Under the pieces are notes generated by a model that worked only from the letters and a program-made list of their open reading frames with translations, had not been told where the DNA came from and did not search any database. Positions 13,572 to 14,050 of a DNA stretch of 14,050 nucleotides are shown here, one piece after another. The stretch comes from Bacteroidia bacterium (GTDB taxonomy: Bacteria > Bacteroidota > Bacteroidia > Chitinophagales > Saprospiraceae). A program made the translations under genes and the position numbers. Location of the stretch: contig JAUIIF010000046.1 of NCBI GenBank assembly GCA_030431945.1, positions 1-14,050 of the forward strand, read 5' to 3'. Each line of letters opens with the position of its first letter. The first letter of the stretch is position 1.

Positions 13572-14050
13572 TTATTCTACTTCTTTCGCTACCTGCTCTT
13601 GAACGGCTTTTACCCTGGCTTCCACTTCCTTCAGTCTGGCTTCCGCCCGCTCGATGGCCGCTTCGCGCTGGCTGAGTTGCGCTTCCGTCATGGTACCCTC
13701 AGCTTTCGCCTTTTCCAGCATAGCTCTTGCCTTGGCGATCTTCCGGGTTGCTTCCGATTGTAGCGCCAGGCTCTGGCTGGCCGTCGCGGCAGCTTCCGCG
13801 CGAACTTCTTCATTACGTGCTTTTGCGGCTGCTGCGCGGGCCTGACCGAAGGCCTTGCCCTGCAGATCGCCCTTGTTTTTACCGTAAGCATTGCCGGCGC
13901 CGTCATCGTCGTCCATGGCGTCGTCATCGTCCATCATGGCCTTGCCCTCCTTAGCCTTGGCTTTCATTTCTTCGGCTTTTTCCTTGCCCTGGCCGCGCAT
14001 CTCTTCACCTTTAGCTTTTGCTGCTTCGGCTTTTTCCTTGCCCTGGCCCT
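13572..14050 (-). CDS. Lys/Glu/Ala-rich coiled-coil protein with tandem repeats (partial, N-terminus outside window)
   Basis: The frame is open from the right edge to a stop at 13572-13574, giving at least 158 residues. An internal ATG at 14000 exists, but the frame and its repeat continue upstream of it, so the true start is probably outside the window. Reading from the edge: two 18-residue repeats beginning GQGKEKAE, followed by Lys/Ala/Glu-rich helix; an acidic stretch MMDDDDAMDDDDG; a short Gly/Asn linker (GAGNAYGKNKGDLQG); then a long Ala/Glu/Arg/Lys segment of about 100 residues with strong coiled-coil character up to the C-terminal QVAKEVE. There are no Cys residues and no membrane segment in the visible part. 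The composition recalls LEA-like or other low-complexity helical proteins, but that is a resemblance only; function unknown. A signal peptide cannot be judged because the N-terminus is missing. Confidence 0.75.
   Translation of the reverse strand, partial: GQGKEKAEAAKAKGEEMRGQGKEKAEEMKAKAKEGKAMMDDDDAMDDDDGAGNAYGKNKGDLQGKAFGQARAAAAKARNEEVRAEAAATASQSLALQSEATRKIAKARAMLEKAKAEGTMTEAQLSQREAAIERAEARLKEVEARVKAVQEQVAKEVE
13970..14048. repeat. Direct repeat of 25 bases with 54-base period inside the coiled-coil gene
   Basis: The same 25 bases, beginning CTTCGGCTTTTTCC, occur at 13970-13994 and at 14024-14048. The period is 54 bases, or 18 codons, which keeps the reading frame. On the coding strand this encodes the repeated GQGKEKAE. 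More copies may lie beyond the window edge. Confidence 0.85.

Noticed and set aside
13415..13675. 86-codon plus-strand frame downstream of gnd
   Set aside because: It begins with TTG, runs through the terminator palindrome and continues antisense to the coiled-coil gene.

Overview
The window looks like chromosomal DNA from a moderately GC-rich member of the Bacteroidota, most likely of the Saprospiria/Lewinella type. That placement is inferred from gene content and style: a membrane-anchored AraC-family regulator, a PQQ sugar dehydrogenase lipoprotein, an NTF2/lumazine-binding-like secreted protein, starts with almost no Shine-Dalgarno sequences, and two exact matches to the Bacteroidota -7 box TAnnTTTG. 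I see no tRNA, rRNA, CRISPR array, insertion sequence or phage gene.

Layout. The left edge (1-51) holds the last codons of an unidentified gene. Next come lgt (164-955, prolipoprotein diacylglyceryl transferase), a membrane-bound AraC-type regulator (1061-2113), a PQQ-dependent glucose/sorbosone-type dehydrogenase lipoprotein (2271-3521) and a small secreted NTF2-like protein (3601-4023). A gene-free stretch of about 420 bases follows, then recG (4447-6576). The middle of the window is a tight cluster: a prohibitin/SPFH protein (6687-7508) followed 3 bases later by the first of three tandem paralogous membrane proteins (7512-8861, 8865-10211, 10318-11688). After a non-coding gap with a GC-rich hairpin comes gnd (11960-13375, 6-phosphogluconate dehydrogenase). 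A strong symmetrical terminator (13513-13547) separates gnd from a convergent minus-strand gene. That gene encodes a Lys/Glu/Ala-rich coiled-coil protein with 18-residue repeats and runs off the right edge.

How the genes relate. Most neighbours are ordinary housekeeping or metabolic genes with no obvious joint pathway. The exception is the SPFH plus three-paralog block. The three proteins share a distinctive architecture: cytoplasmic N-terminus, five predicted membrane helices, two strongly conserved basic cytoplasmic loops and an extracytoplasmic C-terminal domain. I cannot assign them to any family I know. Their tight coupling to a prohibitin-like scaffold suggests a hetero-oligomeric membrane complex organised by the SPFH protein, and this is the best candidate here for an undescribed system.
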